Assembly (NCBI RefSeq): GCF_037893015.1 | Contig: NC_133660.1 | Location: 280,427,067 to 280,491,066, forward strand | Reading direction: 5' to 3' | Origin: Macrotis lagotis | Lineage: Eukaryota; Chordata; Mammalia; Peramelemorphia; Peramelidae | Length of the DNA stretch: 64,000 bases | In this document: positions 24,126 to 34,545 of the stretch, piece by piece | Layout: each line of letters starts with the position of its first letter | How positions within the stretch are numbered: position 1 is the stretch's first letter | The notes under the pieces: model-generated | The model's database searches: none | What the model was told of the DNA's origin: nothing | Seen by the model: the letters and a program-made list of their open reading frames with translations, nothing else | Program-made: the position numbers and the translations under genes

Positions 24126-24220
24126 CTTTCTCTCATTTTCTCTCTCCCCTCTCATTATCTCTCATTCTCTGTCTCTTCTCTTTCATTCTCGTCTCTCTGT
24201 CATTGCCTCTCTCCCTCAAT

Positions 24221-24900
24221 AACTGTAGAATATAGCACTTAACTTCTAGCTAAAACATTAAAAAAGCATAGACATGCAAGGTCCCTTCTTCATGAACTGG
24301 TTCATATGTCTAAAAGGACCAGGCCTTCTTATTTCCATGATGAAACACTGGAAGCTTTCTCAGTAAGTAGAGGGATAAAACAAGACGAACCTTCTTCCCC
24401 CTCCTTTTGAACATAATTCTGGAAATGAAAATTCAAGTGAATTCATGAAGAAACTAATTGAGCTGATTCATAGCATCTGTGATGCAGAACAATACAAAAT
24501 AAGCAAAATCATGAGCTTCATGAATTCTCTTGAATTTCCAAAAGTTAAACCATCAGGTTATCTCCTACAAAACAGAATAGTGTGTCCTCCTCTTTAGTGA
24601 GGTTTCCATCATTTGTTTCATCACTGCCATAGCATTTCCAGAGGCAAAGAGCATGGTGGGTAAAGGTCTGGCATGAAGCCAAGGACCGAATTCAACTCTT
24701 GATTCTTATACATACTGGCTGTGGGACCCTAAGAAAGGCACGTAGCTCCCCTCTGCCCCTAGACAATGCTCTAAGACTGGGTAGTTGCTGACCAGTATTG
24801 GTAGAGGGAGCTGAGGACTATCTGGAGCACCCAATGCCAATGAAATCACAGATCTATTTTTTTTTAAAAAGTTACAGTCTCCATGTTTTGTTACTTTGTT
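24221..24900. other. Non-genic stretch
   Basis: No gene or clear repeat recognised. 24640-24790 has weak SINE-like phrases (tactggctgtgggaccctaag). Confidence 0.4.
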
Positions 24901-24908
24901 GCTTACAT

Positions 24909-25101
24909 CAGGGCAGTCCAAAATGCAGCCTGCCGGGAACATGCAGCCTACAATGCAATTTTATACAGGTTCCCTGTGGGTTTACTCTATGCTATAGTAA
25001 ATGAAGCCGGGCTACCACAGAGCTCTCGCTAAAATGGCAAATCAAAATATATTGCCTTTTGTTTCAATAAAAACTTTTAAAAGTAAGGTTGGACAGCCCT
25101 G
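24909..25101. mobile_element. Non-autonomous hAT-like DNA transposon
   Basis: A 193-bp element with inverted ends CAGGGCAGTCCAA and TTGGACAGCCCTG. Its 8-bp flanks, GCTTACAT (24901-24908) and GTTTACAA (25102-25109), agree at 6 of 8 places, as expected for an old hAT target duplication. CAGGGNNGTCCAA ends are typical of Charlie-type hAT elements. No transposase. Confidence 0.82.
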
Positions 25102-25524
25102 GTTTACAAGAACAATTGCATAAATTGAACTTGGTTATTATGTATATGTCTAACAAATATATTGCTAAGATCTTTTGCTATAACTTTGTTTTAAATTCTT
25201 GCATCCATATTTCTTACTGAGAGTGTGGTTATAAAATAGTTCTCCTTTTACTCCTGTATCACTGGAATCCATTAGCTTGTGAACTCCTTGAACTGAATTG
25301 CTTCCTTTAGATTTCCCTGGACTTGAGCCTGACTCATGGGATCTTCATAATAAATATTTATGGATTGATATCAAAACTAAACTACCAGGGAGTTGACAGG
25401 TTCAGCCCAGTTGAGGTTTAGGGTGCTCAAACAAGTCCCTGGAGTGTCAATGCTCCCCTAAGTGACCTTTAAAAATTGATCTTATCAGTCCAGGTGGAAG
25501 TCAAGTTCAAGGAACAAGTCAACT

Positions 25525-25610
25525 GCAGTGAATAGAGCACTAGCCCTGGAGTCCGGAGGAGCTGAGTTCAAATCTGACCCTCAGACACTTGGCACTCAAT
25601 ATATCTGTGG
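25525..25610 (+). mobile_element. Partial tRNA-derived SINE
   Basis: 'gaatagagcactagccctgg' and 'ctgagttcaaatctgacc' identify the SINE; both ends are lost. Confidence 0.7.
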
Positions 25611-25814
25611 CTTTGACAAAGAGAAAGTTGCTCTAGTTTATCTATGCCTGGTTTGAGTCCACTACCATTTTTCTGGTAGATTGTAGCCTCAACCTCAGGG
25701 TCATCAGCTCACATCTCTCTTCTCATTTTTAGCAGGTATATGAGAAAGATCCAGAAAATCCTTATTCTATCCTACTACCTCCAGACAAGGCAAATCCTGT
25801 ATCACAGAATTACA

Positions 25815-25965
25815 AGATTTGAGAATTAGGAGGAACCTCAGAGATCATAGTATCCAACGCACATACAAAAGGTCTCCATTGTAACCTACCCAAGTGGTCA
25901 TTCAGCATCCATCTGAAGACTTCTGAGGAGTGGGACGCTACCTCTTGAGGCAGCACATTTACTTT
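25815..25965 (+). repeat. Old interspersed repeat upstream of the MRGPR
   Basis: 'attaggaggaacctcagag', 'caagtggtcattcagcatcc' and 'cgctacctcttgaggcagc' belong to a common ancient mammalian repeat. It ends about 30 bp before the receptor start codon, so the 5' UTR of that gene is probably repeat-derived or lies on an upstream exon. Confidence 0.6.
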
Positions 25966-25997
25966 TTCACAAATTGATAATCCCTACCTATTTAAAG

Positions 25998-26984
25998 ATG
26001 AACTGCAATGATTCCAGTAATGAAAGTCAGAAAATGAATACTTGCTTCCCCCAAAATGATCCTAGTACAGAATTCTCCATTGTAGTCTTCTTTAATTTGA
26101 TCATTTGCTTGTGTGGCCTGCTGGGAAATGGCATTGTTCTCTGGTTTCTCAGTTTTTACATTAAGAAAAATCACTTTACCATCTATATCCTCAATCTGAC
26201 GGTTGCTGACTTCAGTTTCCTCCTGGGACGAGTAGTTTGGTACCTTGCCAAGATTCTTTATGTATATTCGAGCAAGCTTACCAAGTGCTCCATGTTTTAT
26301 ATATGTCATGGAACCCTTCTTTTCAACATATTTTTGTATAATACAGGGTTGGGCTTCCTGACGGTCATCAGTTTAGAGAGGTGTTTGTCCATGCTGTATC
26401 CTCTCTGGTACAGATACCACCATTTGAAAAAGAAATCTCCTTTCATCTGTGCTTTCATTTGGTTCCTCTCAGTCTTCATGACATTCTTGGAGTTTTACTT
26501 TGAGATCTACATGGGGTACACCTATAAGACCTGGAGATACGGCATTAGTATCTTTTGCTGTGTCCTCAACTTCTTGGTATTTACCCCCCTGATGGTGATA
26601 TCTAGCCTGATTCTCTTCCTGAAGTCCTGGAAGCGATCCCAACATCACCATCCTGCCAGGCTCCACATCATCATTTTGGTAACCATCCTCGTGTTCCTTG
26701 TCTTTGGCCTTCCCCAAAAGGTTTGGTTTGCTCTCCATTTTGGCTTCCAAGTGACTTTCCTCGAGTCTGTCTCTTTTATCATTCAGCTTTTCTCCTGCAT
26801 AAATAGCAGTGCCAACCCTGCCATTTACTTTTTTGTTGGCAACCTCTGGAAGAATAAGAAAAGAAAGTCCCTGAAGGTGTCTCTCTTGAAAGTCTTCAAG
26901 GAGGACTTCCAAGGGAGAGGAACTAGAACGACCCTCCATGACATCAACTCAGAAACCATAAGGAAGAGGGACCCACAGAAGTAG
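25998..26984 (+). CDS. Mas-related G protein-coupled receptor (MAS1/MRGPRH-like)
   Basis: Intact single-exon class A receptor of 328 residues. I start at ATG 25998; a frame from TTG at 25974 would add eight residues but has no start codon. The N-terminus has two N-glycosylation sites (NDS at 4, NES at 8). Predicted helices: TM1 27-52 (GNGIVLW), TM2 60-82 (NLTVAD), TM3 103-128, TM4 148-168, TM5 183-208 (FTPLMV), TM6 221-245, TM7 254-281. Family signs are ERCLS at 127-131 in place of DRY, YNTGL before it, and NSSANPAIYF at TM7. The tail is 47 residues and basic. Wording around TM3-TM5 and TM7 is closest, from memory, to MAS1/MRGPRH rather than MRGPRD. MRGPRs sit at the plasma membrane, often of sensory neurons or immune cells, and couple to G proteins. 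Ligand unknown. It lies 22 kb upstream of MRGPRF on the same strand. Family is certain, subfamily is not. Confidence 0.93.
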   Translation: MNCNDSSNESQKMNTCFPQNDPSTEFSIVVFFNLIICLCGLLGNGIVLWFLSFYIKKNHFTIYILNLTVADFSFLLGRVVWYLAKILYVYSSKLTKCSMFYICHGTLLFNIFLYNTGLGFLTVISLERCLSMLYPLWYRYHHLKKKSPFICAFIWFLSVFMTFLEFYFEIYMGYTYKTWRYGISIFCCVLNFLVFTPLMVISSLILFLKSWKRSQHHHPARLHIIILVTILVFLVFGLPQKVWFALHFGFQVTFLESVSFIIQLFSCINSSANPAIYFFVGNLWKNKKRKSLKVSLLKVFKEDFQGRGTRTTLHDINSETIRKRDPQK

Positions 26985-29376
26985 CCCTAAAACCACGTGA
27001 GTGTGAAGGCTTTCTCATCAAGGATCCTTTGCAGCTTTCCAAACTGTCGACAAAAGATGTGACTCCCCTCCCCGCAACGCTTCCACATTTTTCCCCTGGG
27101 AAACCAAGGCTAGAATAACTTTGAATTTACGATCTGGGGACAGAGGAAAACAATAATCATACCAGCTGAAACTCACAGAACTCTTCCAAGCTTTCAGAGC
27201 GCTTCTTCAAATCTCCTTAGGGCCTCTCAACAACTCTGTAAGGTCAGGGCCACAGCGATGATTCGTATTTACCAGATGACAAGGCACCACAGACTCAAAG
27301 GCTTGACCAGGGTCCTATAACCCACAAACGCTAGAGAAGACATCAAGTTCGGGTCTTTCTGACTCCAAGTCCAGGGTTCTATCCACAATGCCACATTGTC
27401 CCTGTGTGCGGGTGTTCCGGCATATCCCGGAAAGTCTTGATTCTAGTAAAAAAAAAATTGTTATTTGTTTCTCCTCCTCCTAGACTGTAAGCAAGAACTG
27501 TGGTCTTTATATATGTGTTAAATCTACTAGTCAGTAAATCTCAGAGGATGAGCTTGAGCTCAGAGGGTTCATAGAGATAACTGCTATACAGTAGGCACTC
27601 CATAAATGTTTGTGGAAGGAGGAGAACCACTGGTTGGAGGCTGGAAGGGACATCAGAAACCATCTAACCTCCTCACTTTACAGATGAGGAAATAGAGGCA
27701 CAATGAAGAGAAGTATATTGTTCCTTAAACCTTCTTTCCCCCAAACTTGGCCTAAGACTAGACCAATCCCAGGACCTAAAGATATGCCCAAGATAGCCCA
27801 TGACATGCCTGGGGTCAAAGAGCAGTCCTAGAAGAGGTAGGTAGGAAACCCAAATGGAAAGTCCGGAAACCAGAGAAGTCTTCCCAGGAAATACTCAGTT
27901 GGAGGCTGAGCCAGGCAGATGTCCGGGAGGTGGAGGGGGAAGGGGGAGGAGGATTTCCTCTTCCCATCCTCTATACTAAAGTTTTCCAGAACAATCTGGT
28001 GCCCAGACCAGAAAGATGGGGGATAAATCTGCCATATTCACGCAAAGGACAAGAAAGCCAAAGAAGGAATTAATAGAAAATTGGGAAAGACCCAAGAGAA
28101 ATTCAGCCAGTTTGAGCCTGGAAGTGTGATCAGTCCTGAGAGGACAATCAATCTTTTCCTGAGCTTGACACAGACTCAGGGGACACCCAAATAGACCAGA
28201 TGCAGCATCACCATTATCACAGTTTCCAGGAACACAGAAGGAGCGCAGATTCACAACTTGAAACCCCAGGAAAGACTGGACCAGGATGAAAAGTGGGATG
28301 GGATTTTTCACTTGAGCAAAGGGTAACAGAAGGCAGAATTAGATGAAAGCATGAGTTCTATCCAAATGGAAATGGGGCCTTGTATCCACTCCAGACATAT
28401 GTGGACCATGACCCATTCCAGGTCCTTCAAAGACCTTGAGCACCTCAGGAAAGAGGAATGAGCAAATGATTACAAAAAGTAATGGGCTGAAACATGGTAA
28501 AATGGAAGTTCCTTGAGGGCAGAGGCTATTTCCTTCTTATCTCCAGTACCTACCACTTTTCCTTCAGTATCAAAGTGGACCACACCAACCAATCAAGTGA
28601 TTGATGACATAAGTTGCACCATTATGTTTATTATAGTAAGAGGCATGTTGGGCAAAGCATCCTTCTCACTTGCCTTTACCAGAATTGTTCCACCCCATGA
28701 CCTGATAAATTGGAAACAGGCCTACTGGGGATGGTCTGGTTGCAGTATTGCCAGATGTCACACGCTAGTGCTCACCTGATGTTGGGGGTATTCTGTGTTG
28801 TCTGGCTGTCTCCTAGAGGAAGAGAACACAAGGAAAGTCTGGGAGGAAAGGTCAAACTAACAATTAGTCCATCAAGAAACAAGTTGATTCAGAGCATTCA
28901 GTCACCAAATATCACATTCTGGTGCTTGCCTGTCATTGTTGATGATCTGTGGTGTCATGCTAATAGTGCTTGGCACAGGTAGCAATCATCTGGATTGACA
29001 AGGCAGTGTGGTCCAGGGGTTGAATCAGTGAACCCAGCACCAGAAATTCTAGGCTCCATTGACTTCAGCTCCCACACTTCCTGGATATGTGTCTGTGGCC
29101 AAGTTGCTGGATTTCTATGCTTATTTCGTCATGTGTAAAATGGGGTAATGGTTCCCTCACTATGTTCCAAAGTTATTCAAAACAAAGTTTTGAAGCTTTG
29201 TTTACTTTGTAAAGTTGCCTTTGAGAATCAGCCTAGCATGGTGGTTGGAGAGTGGTTTGAAATCAGAAAAAAGAGGTTCAAATACAACCTCTAAACTGTG
29301 TGACTGGGCAAACACTTCACCTCCTCTGAGGAGCCTTTAGCAGTTTCCAGAGCTCTCAGCACACAAAGGGTAAGGG
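26985..29376. other. Downstream of MRGPR: no gene, scattered SINE and L2 pieces
   Basis: A minus-strand MIR lies at about 27190-27405 (aacaactctgtaaggtcagg, gggttctatccacaatgcc). An L2/MIR 3' piece lies at 27585-27720, an L2 3' phrase at 28508-28560 and a MIR-like piece at 29225-29330. I saw no AATAAA within 600 bp after the receptor stop, so its 3' end is not placed. 28560-28990 is unrecognised. Confidence 0.5.
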
Positions 29377-29777
29377 GATTGGACAATGGGTTAGAAGGAG
29401 ATTTACAGAATACTTTTTGCTGGTACCAGGAGTAGGTCTCTGTTGCATTGCCTGTACTTGAATCTGGCTCACAGTACTGGGTCTTGGTCACAGTGTGAGC
29501 AGGAACACTACTAGCACAGCAGAGCTTGTGGTCATAGAGGAACAGGAATACTGGTCACAATTCCAAGGTTGAAAGGAATACTTGTGGTCCCTCACAAAAC
29601 AGTTAACAGTACAGAGTAGTAAACACTCTTCTCCCTAGATCATACCATTTTAAGAGAGTCAAAAAACTTACAGATCCTCAGAATTACCTCTGAAAACCTC
29701 TTCACAAAAATCCTGTTCCCCTTGGAAAAGTGTCCCACTTTGCATAGACTTAAAAGTCAAGAAAGAGGCTGGAAAAT

Positions 29778-30840
29778 GAGCAAAAAACAGGAAAAAAAAT
29801 TCTGACCATAGAAAGTTATTGTAATGACAAGTAAGATCAAAATATACACACTCAGAAGATCACAAAGTGAAAATTATTACATCCAAGGACTCAAAGAAAA
29901 ATATGAATTGGTCTCAGGCCATGAAAGAATTTAAGAAGTAAGTAAGAAAGTAAGAAAGGTAGGGAAGAAATTGGGGGGGGGGGAATGAGACTGATCCAAG
30001 AAAATCGTGAAAAAAGAGTCAATAACTTGGTAAAGGAGGAACCAAAAATTACTGCAGGAAATAACACTTTACAAAGCAGAATAAGTCAAATGGTAAAAGA
30101 GACACAAAAATCCAATGAAGTGAATAATGCCTGGAAAAGCAGGATTGGCCAAATGAAAAACTATATACAAAAATCCAATGAAGAGAAGAACTCTTTAAAA
30201 AGGAGAATTTCTCAAATGGAAAAGGAAATACAAAAGCTCACTGAAGAAAATAATTTCTTAAAAATTAAAATGAAAGTGGAAGCTAGTGACTTTATGAGAC
30301 ATCAAGAAACAATCAATAAAATAAAAAGTAAAAAGATAGAAAACTAATCTGGAAAATAGATGCGGGAAAAATAATTTAAGAATTATTGGACTACCTGAAA
30401 ATCAAAATCAAAAAATCATGTTTCAAGAAATTATCAAGGAAAACTACCTTGCTATTCTAGAACCAGAGGGTAAAATAGAAATTGAAAGAATCCACTGGTG
30501 ATCACCTGAAAGAGAACCCAAAAAAGAAAACTCCCAGGAATATTATAGTCAAATTCCAGATCTCCCAGATCAAAGAGAAAATACTACAAGTAGTCAAAAA
30601 GAAACAATTCTTATTTCATGGAATCACAGTCAGGATAGCACAAGATTTAGCAGCTTCTACATTAAGGGATTGGAGGACTTGGAATAAGATATTCCAGAGG
30701 TCAAAAGAGCTAGAATTACAAACAAAAATCTTCCACCCAGCACAACTGAGTATAATCCTTCAGGTGAAAAAAATAAATATTCAGTGAAAAAAGAGGACTT
30801 CCAAGAATTCCTGATGAAAAGAATGGAAAATTTGACTTTC
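29778..30840 (+). pseudogene. HAL1/L1 ORF1, broken
   Basis: Starts MSKKQEKK at 29778. The open part 29985-30347 is a long coiled coil. After it come 'taagaattattggactacctg' (LRIIGLP) and PRNIIVKFQISQIKEKILQ, then AASTLRDWRTWNKIFQ (30482-30787), the ORF1 RNA-binding and C-terminal domains. Stops and shifts break it into at least three pieces. Confidence 0.8.
30006..30257 (+). repeat. 63-bp tandem heptad repeat in ORF1 coiled coil
   Basis: Three clear units and one diverged unit of 21 residues (three heptads): RISQMVKETQKSNEVNNAW, RIGQMKNYIQKSNEEKNSL and RISQMEKEIQKLTEENNFL, preceded by a weaker unit ending ITAGNNT. Unit length is exactly 63 bp, which keeps the heptad phase. Confidence 0.8.
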
Positions 30841-32219
30841 AAATACAAGATGCAAATGTAGCATAAAAAGGTAAACAGAAAAAGAGATTGCAAAGAATTC
30901 AATAAGGTTAAACTGCTTAAATTCCTAAAATAACATCTATAACTCCTAAAATTTTTCTCATTATTCGTACAGTTAGAAGGAATATATGTAGACATAAAGC
31001 AGAGATATAAGTAGAATGTGATGGCAGGATTATCTTTAAAAAATTTAAATTAAGGGATAAGAAAGAAAAATATACTGGGAGAAAAGAAAAGGGAGAGATA
31101 GAATAGGATAAATCATCTGACATAAACAAGACCTGAAAGAGATTTTACAGAGGAGGAGGAAATGGGTGGGGGAGAGGGATAGAGCACATGAATCTTATTC
31201 TCTTCAGAACTGACTCAAAGGAAGAATAATATATATACACTCAGTTGGGGGTAAAAAAATCTCTTTTACCTTACAGGAAAGTAGGAAGGGAAGGGGATAA
31301 GAGAAGGTGGGGGAACTGATAGAAGGGAGTGCATTTTGGGGAGAGGTAAACATTAGAAGCAAGATCCTTTTGATAATGGACATGATGAACAGGGGGGAAA
31401 TAGGATGGAGGAAAATATATAGTTAGTAATCATTACTGTGAAAAAAATTTCATAGTAAGTTTCTCTGATAAAGATTTCATTTCTCAAACATATGGGAGAT
31501 TGAGTCAAATTTATAGAAATAAGAACCATTACTCAGCTGCTAAATTGTCAAAGGATATGAAGAGGTAGTTTTCAAAGTAATGAAAGCTAAGTCATATAAA
31601 AATATTTTAAATCACTCTTGATGAAAAAATGCAAATTAAAACACCTCTGAGGTACTACTTCATACTCATCAGATCAACTAAAATCACAAAAAAAAGAACA
31701 TGATTGAAGTTGGAGAGGATGTGGAAAAACTGGGACACTAATGCATTGCTAGTGGAGTTGTGAACTGATCCAACTTTTCTGGAGAGCAATCTGGAATTAT
31801 GACCAGAAGGCAATAAAACTGTGCACACCCTTTGACCCAGCAATACCTCTACTAGGTATATATTCCAAAGAGAGCAGAAAAGGTGGGGGGAAGAGCATCC
31901 ACATGTACAAAAATATTTGTAGCAACTCTTTTTGTAGCAGCAAAGAATTGGAGATTGAGGAGATACCCATCAATTGGGGAATGACTGAACAAATTATGGC
32001 ATATGAATGTGATGGAGTACTATTGTTCTGTAAGAAATCATGAGTGGCCGGACTTCAGAAAAGCCTTGGAAGACTTGCATGAATTGCTGCAATATGAGCA
32101 GAACCAGGAGAACATTGTATACACTAACAATGAGCAACTTTGATGAACTTAGCTCCTCTTAACAGTTCAGGGATCAAGAACAATCCTAAATGATCTATTA
32201 TGGAGAATGCCATCCACCT

Positions 32220-32221
<2 letters not shown>

Positions 32222-32275
<54 letters not shown>
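32222..32275. repeat. (GA)n microsatellite in L1 3' UTR
   Basis: 27 GA units growing from the L1 3' UTR phrase 'cacctccagagaaag'. The neighbouring L1 end at 32746 keeps the unexpanded form. Confidence 0.95.
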
Positions 32276-32277
<2 letters not shown>

Positions 32278-32584
32278 TGAATTCAGAGCAAAGCATACTA
32301 TGTCCACTTTTTGAAACATGTTTTTTCTTTCCTTCTCATGGATTTCCCCCTCCCCCCCCCCCTTATTCTGGTTTTCATAATATGGAGATAAGTTAAACAT
32401 GACTGTACAGGTAGAAACTGCATCAGACTACTCATTGACATGGGAAATGGGAAGGGAAGAGATGATGGTAGAAAAATGTGGAACTCAAAAACTTGCAAAA
32501 GGATGAATGTTGCAAACTATCTTTGCATATCATTGGAAAAAAGAAAAAAGAAAAAGAGATGAGCACAATGCTCTAAAAAAAAAC

Positions 32585-33045
32585 ATGGAATGCTTCACAT
32601 AGACTGATGCAAAGTGAAATGAGCAGAACCAAAACATTGTACACAGTAACAGCAATAATTTGATGATCTACCAAGAATAACTTACCTCTTCTCAGCAATA
32701 CAATGATCTAAGACAATTCTGTAGGAATTATGTTGAAAGGTGCTGTCCATCTCCAGAGAAAGAGCTATAGAGCCTGAATGCAAATTTTAAAAAATGTTTT
32801 CTTTATTTTTTTTATTTTTCTTGGGAATTTTTTAGTCTGTGTGCCCTTTACAGAATGACTTATATGGAAATGTGTCTTGCATGACTGCACATGTGTAATC
32901 TATGCCAAATTGTTTTCCTTCTCAGTGTGGGGGAGGGATGGGGAAAGGAAGAAGGAAGAGAGGGAGAGAATTTGATACTCAAACTGTTTTTACACGTAAT
33001 TGGCAAAAGTAAAATATTAAATATGACTTTTTAAAAAAAAAAACA
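32585..33045 (+). mobile_element. L1 3' end, 5'-truncated
   Basis: 'gatgcaaagtgaaatgagcag' (end of ORF2), 'ccatctccagagaaagagc' and 'cttatatggaaatgtgtc', ending in an A-rich tail at 33033-33045. It lies directly after the half-L1 in the same orientation. Confidence 0.82.
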
Positions 33046-34466
33046 GCTTTCCCAATCTCTTTTTAAAAAATATCAAAAGGCTGGAGTCCATTCTCAGGTA
33101 ACCAGAAGAGTCCTGGGGTCACTCAGCATTTCCATCTGTCTCAGCCTCCTGGGCTCAGTAGCAGCTCAGAGGCTCCAGGCCTCAAACAGGGATCCCAGCT
33201 GCAAGACCTTAAGCCAAGCAAAGCAGACTCATCCCTCTGGCCTCTGCCTCAAAGAATATAGTTACCATGACCTTCCTGGTTCACTGCGACTCCTGAAGAG
33301 CCCTCTTCTTGCAGTCTGCATGACCTTGGGCAGGTCACTGACTGCTTCTTACCTCTGTTTCTCCACCTGTAAAAGAAAGAGTTAGGGCCCAATTGTCTCT
33401 AAGTTCTTTCCCACCTCTAAATAAATCTAGGACCCTCCCTAGGGGTTGATTTTCACTCTCCTCCATGCGGAAGACTGGACCTTCACTCCCTGGTCCCAAA
33501 TTTCTTCCATGACCACCAAGAACTTTCTCTATGCCCTAGGAGCCTTCTGGAAGAGTCCTTGGAGATTGGGTGACCTTGTGAAAAGTATCTCACTTCAGGC
33601 AATCTCCACACTCACTGGGTCTTTCTTCCCTGATCATTGGAAGGAGTTCCACACTGATCTTTCCCTTGGATTTTGTTCCTAGTAAGAAAGAGCACATGAG
33701 GGAGCACTTCTCTCCTGCCCCAATTTGTCTCTTCCCATTCTAAGAGCATGGGGTAGAACAGGGAGGGGAGGCTGGACATGATCAGGGACAAGGGATTGAC
33801 CAGGGATGGGTTGAGATTCCTGAGTCATTAGTATATATTAAACCCCCCCCCCCAATATGTTTTTTTTTCCTATTGGGTGGGTAGGTGTTGGGGGAACTTT
33901 CAAGCAGTGGGCTGAGTAATGAGAGGAGGGCAGTCATTGGGAGGAGGACTCTGGTGTTGGTTTTATCAAACTGAGTCTTTTGATCTTCACCCAAAGTCAG
34001 ACATAGCCCTGAAAGTGAGAAGCAACTAGCCATCGGCTAACTATCCTGCCTCCCCCCGCCCCCCGCCCACAAGAATGATGGGAGAAAGAGGAAGAGACAG
34101 ATGAAGAAGAGAGAAGAATAAAGAGAGAAAGAAGACAAAAGGGGGAGGATGGAGGAGAATGAGGGGAAGGGGAGGTAGAGAAGAGGAAAGAATGGTAGGA
34201 AGAGGAGGAGGAGGTAGAGAACAGATGGTAGAAAGAACCATCAGCCTAAGAGAATTCCAACAACTAATGATTTCCCCATTTACACTCATCATTTGCTTAT
34301 TGTCAAAGAAAGAACTTTCCATCCCAAATAAGGCTGCAGTCCTTAGAGCCTTGGCCTCTGAGTATAGTCCCTACTGAGTGTCCAAGTCATATAGCCCTGA
34401 TCTCTGGCTTTGACTCAGCCTTTCAAAAAGTGTAACCATAAATGAACGCAGAGAATTGAACTTCTG

Positions 34467-34468
<2 letters not shown>
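33046..34468. other. Non-genic stretch
   Basis: A MIR at about 33300-33425 (catgaccttgggcaggtcac). A short poly-C at 33842-33853 and a purine-rich patch at 34077-34215. No gene recognised. Confidence 0.5.

Positions 34469-34541
<73 letters not shown>
34469..34541. repeat. (CT)n microsatellite
   Basis: About 36 uninterrupted CT units, followed by pyrimidine-rich sequence to 34690. Confidence 0.97.

Positions 34542-34545
<4 letters not shown>

Larger units (their letters stand above)
29377..32535 (+). mobile_element. Half-L1 (HAL1-like) element, 5' to 3'
   Basis: L1-like 5' UTR (about 29377-29777), ORF1 (about 29778-30840), a non-coding body, then only the last part of ORF2 (about 31470-32100: 'ggagaggatgtggaaaaactggg', 'cctttgacccagcaatacc', 'catcaattggggaatgactg') and a 3' UTR with a GA expansion. 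The body at 31090-31400 resembles the ORF1-ORF2 spacer of the L1 at 1-3480. No endonuclease or RT core is present between them, which is the layout of HAL1, an L1 derivative moved by L1 in trans. It could also be one L1 with an internal deletion. Confidence 0.75.

Noticed and set aside
25974-25997. Earlier start of the MRGPR at 25974
   Set aside because: That triplet is TTG; the first ATG in frame is at 25998.
26469-26939. 156-codon open frame antisense to the MRGPR
   Set aside because: Shadow of the receptor coding sequence on the opposite strand; no independent motif.
25998-26984. Assigning this receptor as MRGPRD from its nearness to MRGPRF
   Set aside because: Sequence leans to MAS1/MRGPRH, and it lies on the wrong side of MRGPRF for the human order, so I left the symbol blank.
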